Below are positions 61,783 through 64,000 of a DNA stretch of 64,000 nt, one piece after another. The position numbers and the translations under genes are program-made. The notes under the pieces are model-generated. The model ran no database searches. It was not told where the DNA came from and saw only the letters and a list, made by a program, of their open reading frames with translations. The stretch comes from Mucilaginibacter yixingensis. GTDB taxonomy: Bacteria; Bacteroidota; Bacteroidia; Sphingobacteriales; Sphingobacteriaceae. The stretch's first letter is position 1. Each line of letters opens with the position of its first letter. The DNA lies in assembly GCF_041080815.1 (NCBI RefSeq), contig NZ_CP160205.1, positions 4,774,001 to 4,838,000 of the forward strand, given 5' to 3'.

Positions 61783-63336
61783 TTATTTAGGCCCATACGT
61801 AGCCACCGGTATAATCATTTCCTCCATTGAAATACCGCCGTGCTGGAATGTTTCATTATAGAAATTCACAAACTGGTTGTAGTTGTTGGGATAAACAAAA
61901 TAATTATCAGTCTTGGCAAACACAAAGCTGCTGCTTACATGTAGTTTGGGCAGCATGGCATCATGCGGATTTTTGATGTGGAACACATCCTTGGCTATAA
62001 AATTGAGGTTTTTGCCTTGTTTATAACGCAGGTTGGTGTTGGTGTTACGATCGCCGATGATTTTGCTTGGGTTTTTCACCTTGATGGTACCGTGATCTGT
62101 AGTAATCACCACGCGGATTTGTTTCTGGGCTAAAAACTTCAACAGGTCCATCAGCGGCGAGTGCTCAAACCATGAAAGCGTTAGCGAGCGGTATGCCGCG
62201 TCATCGCTGGCCAATTCGCGGATCATCTGCATATCGGTACGTGCGTGCGAAAGCATGTCTACAAAGTTGTAAACCACCACGTTCAGCTCATTGCGCATCA
62301 GGTTGTTAACCGACTCATTCAGTGCCCGACCCTCATCAATATTCAGGATTTTATGATAAGAGAACTTGCAATCTCTACGCAGGGTACGTTTCAGCTGATC
62401 TGCCAGAAACTGCTCTTCGAACAGATTCTTACCGCCTTCATCCTCATCATTCTGCCACATGCCTGGGAAACGTTTTTCCATCTCCAGTGGCATCAATCCG
62501 CTAAAAATGGCATTGCGGGCATATTGCGTGGCTGTTGGCAGGATACTGTAATAAGTATCTTCATCCTCCAAACGGAAATATTCTGAGATAATAGAGTTGA
62601 TGATGCGGAACTGATCATAACGCAGGTTATCAATCAGGATGAAAAACAGCGGACCGCGGTCATCCATTTTAGGAAACACCTTGCGTTTGAACAAATCTGG
62701 CGAAAGCGTTGGGCATTTATCATCACGTTTCAGCCAGCTCAGATAGTTTTTCTCTATAAACTTACAAAACTGCGAGTTGGCCTCGGCTTTTTGCAGGGTT
62801 AAAATCTCGTGCATCCCGGCATCTTCCAATCCTTCTAACGATAGTTCCCAGTAGATGATCTTTTTGTAAACATCGGCCCACTCCTGAAAACTCAAGTTCT
62901 CGTTCAGTGTCATACCCAAGCTACGAAAATCCTGCTGATAGGCCATGGTGGTTTTCTCGCTCACCAGGCGTTTGTTTTCGGTTAGTTTCTTAATGGTGAG
63001 CAGCACCTGCTTAGGGTTCACCGGTTTGATGAGATAGTCATCAATCTTAGAGCCAATGGCATCTTCCATCAGGTATTCTTCCTCGCTTTTGGTAATCAAA
63101 ACCACCGGCACATCGCCGTTAATGTTTTTGATCTGGGCAAGGGTTTCAAGGCCGGTAAGGCCGGGCATATTTTCGTCGAGGAATACCAGGTCATAGTAGC
63201 CGTTTTTAAATTCTTCAACAGCGTCATTTCCATTGGTAACGGTTTTTACCTTGTATCCTTTCTCGTTCAGAAACAGTACATGGGGTTTTAACAGGTCGAT
63301 CTCGTCATCGGCCCAAAGTATAGTGGTATCTTGCAT
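61783..63336 (-). CDS. porX: T9SS regulator PorX (response regulator with PglZ/alkaline-phosphatase-like domain)
   Basis: 517 residues. A receiver domain covers 1-120 (TILWADDEIDLLKPH, phospho-Asp in YDLVFLDENMPG, VLITKS, YLIKPVNPKQ). A three-helix linker follows, then a metal-dependent PglZ or alkaline-phosphatase-like domain: FFILIDNLRYDQFRII, ATQYARNAIFSG, NFVDMLSHARTDM, VVITTDHGTI. With PorY and SigP, PorX controls type IX secretion genes in Bacteroidota and cleaves oligonucleotide signals. It fits the T9SS cargo encoded earlier in the window. Confidence 0.93.
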   Translation of the reverse strand: MQDTTILWADDEIDLLKPHVLFLNEKGYKVKTVTNGNDAVEEFKNGYYDLVFLDENMPGLTGLETLAQIKNINGDVPVVLITKSEEEYLMEDAIGSKIDDYLIKPVNPKQVLLTIKKLTENKRLVSEKTTMAYQQDFRSLGMTLNENLSFQEWADVYKKIIYWELSLEGLEDAGMHEILTLQKAEANSQFCKFIEKNYLSWLKRDDKCPTLSPDLFKRKVFPKMDDRGPLFFILIDNLRYDQFRIINSIISEYFRLEDEDTYYSILPTATQYARNAIFSGLMPLEMEKRFPGMWQNDEDEGGKNLFEEQFLADQLKRTLRRDCKFSYHKILNIDEGRALNESVNNLMRNELNVVVYNFVDMLSHARTDMQMIRELASDDAAYRSLTLSWFEHSPLMDLLKFLAQKQIRVVITTDHGTIKVKNPSKIIGDRNTNTNLRYKQGKNLNFIAKDVFHIKNPHDAMLPKLHVSSSFVFAKTDNYFVYPNNYNQFVNFYNETFQHGGISMEEMIIPVATYGPK

Positions 63337-63481
63337 AGTATTCGATGTTACCCTTTTGGTTCAGGTATAAACCGCAAAGGACGGCTTTTGTTATCCTTAC
63401 CCAAACCAATTAACAAAAATTAACAAAAATCTACTTAGTTGTTTACCATAAATTGACACTTTTGCAATCAATCCAAGCATC

Positions 63482-64000
63482 TTGAATAAAAAGAAAATCA
63501 TCAACGACCCGGTTTACGGGTTCATCACCATACCGTCAGATTTGGCGTTCGACCTCATTGAGCATCCCTACTTTCAGCGCCTGCGCTACATTAAACAACT
63601 GGGGATGACACACTTGGTATATCCCGGCGCGCTGCACACCCGCTTTCACCATGCCCTGGGCGCCATGCACCTGATGAGCACCGCCATTGAAACCCTCTGC
63701 AGCAAAGGCGCCGATATTTCTCCTGCAGAGCAGGAAGCCGTTACAGTTGCCATTTTACTGCATGATATTGGTCATGGCCCCTTCTCGCACGCGCTGGAAG
63801 AAAGCATTGTACAGGGCATCTCGCACGAGGATATCTCCACCCGCATGATGCACCGCATCAATACCGAGTTTGGCGGCAGGCTGCAAATGGCTATAGATAT
63901 TTTCAACGATACTTATCCCAAACGCTTCCTGCATCAGCTGGTATCGAGTCAGTTGGATATGGACCGCATGGATTACCTGAACCGCGATAGCTTCTTTACA
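63482..64000 (+). CDS. HD-domain phosphohydrolase, C-terminus cut by window edge
   Basis: 173 residues visible, starting at TTG (NKKKIINDPVYGFITIPSDL), the usual start of this family. His and Asp ligands of the HD domain are in TRFHHALGAMHLM and ILLHDIGHGPFSHALEE; SSQLDMDRMDYLNRDS follows. It resembles dGTPase-related HD proteins (SAMHD1-like) that act on deoxynucleoside triphosphates or related compounds. It is divergent from porX. The gene runs past base 64000. Confidence 0.9.
   Translation, partial: MNKKKIINDPVYGFITIPSDLAFDLIEHPYFQRLRYIKQLGMTHLVYPGALHTRFHHALGAMHLMSTAIETLCSKGADISPAEQEAVTVAILLHDIGHGPFSHALEESIVQGISHEDISTRMMHRINTEFGGRLQMAIDIFNDTYPKRFLHQLVSSQLDMDRMDYLNRDSFFT

Noticed and set aside
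1..64000. CRISPR array, tRNA or rRNA genes, prophage or insertion-sequence transposase
   Set aside because: No regularly spaced direct repeats, no tRNA cloverleaf and no transposase or phage structural frame were seen; the repeats present are palindromic and dispersed.

Overview
The window looks like chromosomal DNA of a Bacteroidota bacterium, most likely a Sphingobacteriaceae member of the Mucilaginibacter/Pedobacter type (genus is inference). The signs are: SusC/SusD pair, the T9SS regulator PorX, type A and type B T9SS sorting domains, CarboxypepD_reg/TonB-plug receptors, TAnnTTTG promoter boxes, KdpD split from its histidine kinase, and many interspersed palindromic repeats. I see no rRNA, tRNA, CRISPR array, prophage or transposase gene. 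Both ends cut genes.

Region by region: 1-3022 is a minus-strand two-component cluster (PAS-GAF histidine kinase, Rcp1-like receiver, larger receiver protein cut by the edge). 3187-9746 holds a secreted esterase, an AT-rich orphan, an NTF2-like protein, methionine aminopeptidase, an ArsR-SRPBCC-DoxX operon with a visible promoter and two operator-like repeats, and a secreted GH43-like protein. 9894-20006 has a lipoprotein, an NHL-repeat T9SS protein, trmB, an alkyltransferase-like protein, and an operon of subtilase, VOC protein and STM3941-like protein, then a MORN/TonB-C protein. 20204-24732 has the YifB/ComM ATPase, a PfkB kinase, a divergent azoreductase/HxlR pair and exonuclease III.

24913-34213 is a complete potassium-uptake (Kdp) locus on the minus strand: an unannotated 27-residue membrane peptide, kdpF, kdpA, kdpB, kdpC, a porin-like barrel, a short KdpD (ATPase plus USP only) and a separate HAMP-PAS histidine kinase. 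No KdpE is present. Nearly every junction of this locus carries a hairpin repeat of the CCTCTCC-GGAGAGG type; one copy sits in frame inside kdpB. This is the most unusual part of the window.

34425-45300 contains a glycosyltransferase, a methyltransferase, metG, an LD-carboxypeptidase/DoxX pair and an orphan SusC/SusD pair, then a PadR regulator with palindromic operator candidates. PadR leads a group with a PspC-domain protein and a TonB-dependent receptor (to 49868). 50118-54532 is shikimate kinase, an ABC permease, a BT_3928-like protein and DUF1599, divergent from folP. folP converges on a YihY/BrkB gene, and a perfect 37-bp inverted repeat supplies the last codons and stop of both. 56015-63336 has a large DUF3857/transglutaminase-like TPR protein, alanine dehydrogenase, tsaE and porX; an HD-domain phosphohydrolase runs off the right edge.

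No wholly new multi-gene system is evident. The strongest unexplained signals are repeat-driven: repeats that punctuate an operon, carry ribosome-binding-like AGGAGG to start codons, enter a P-type ATPase reading frame, and rewrite gene ends.
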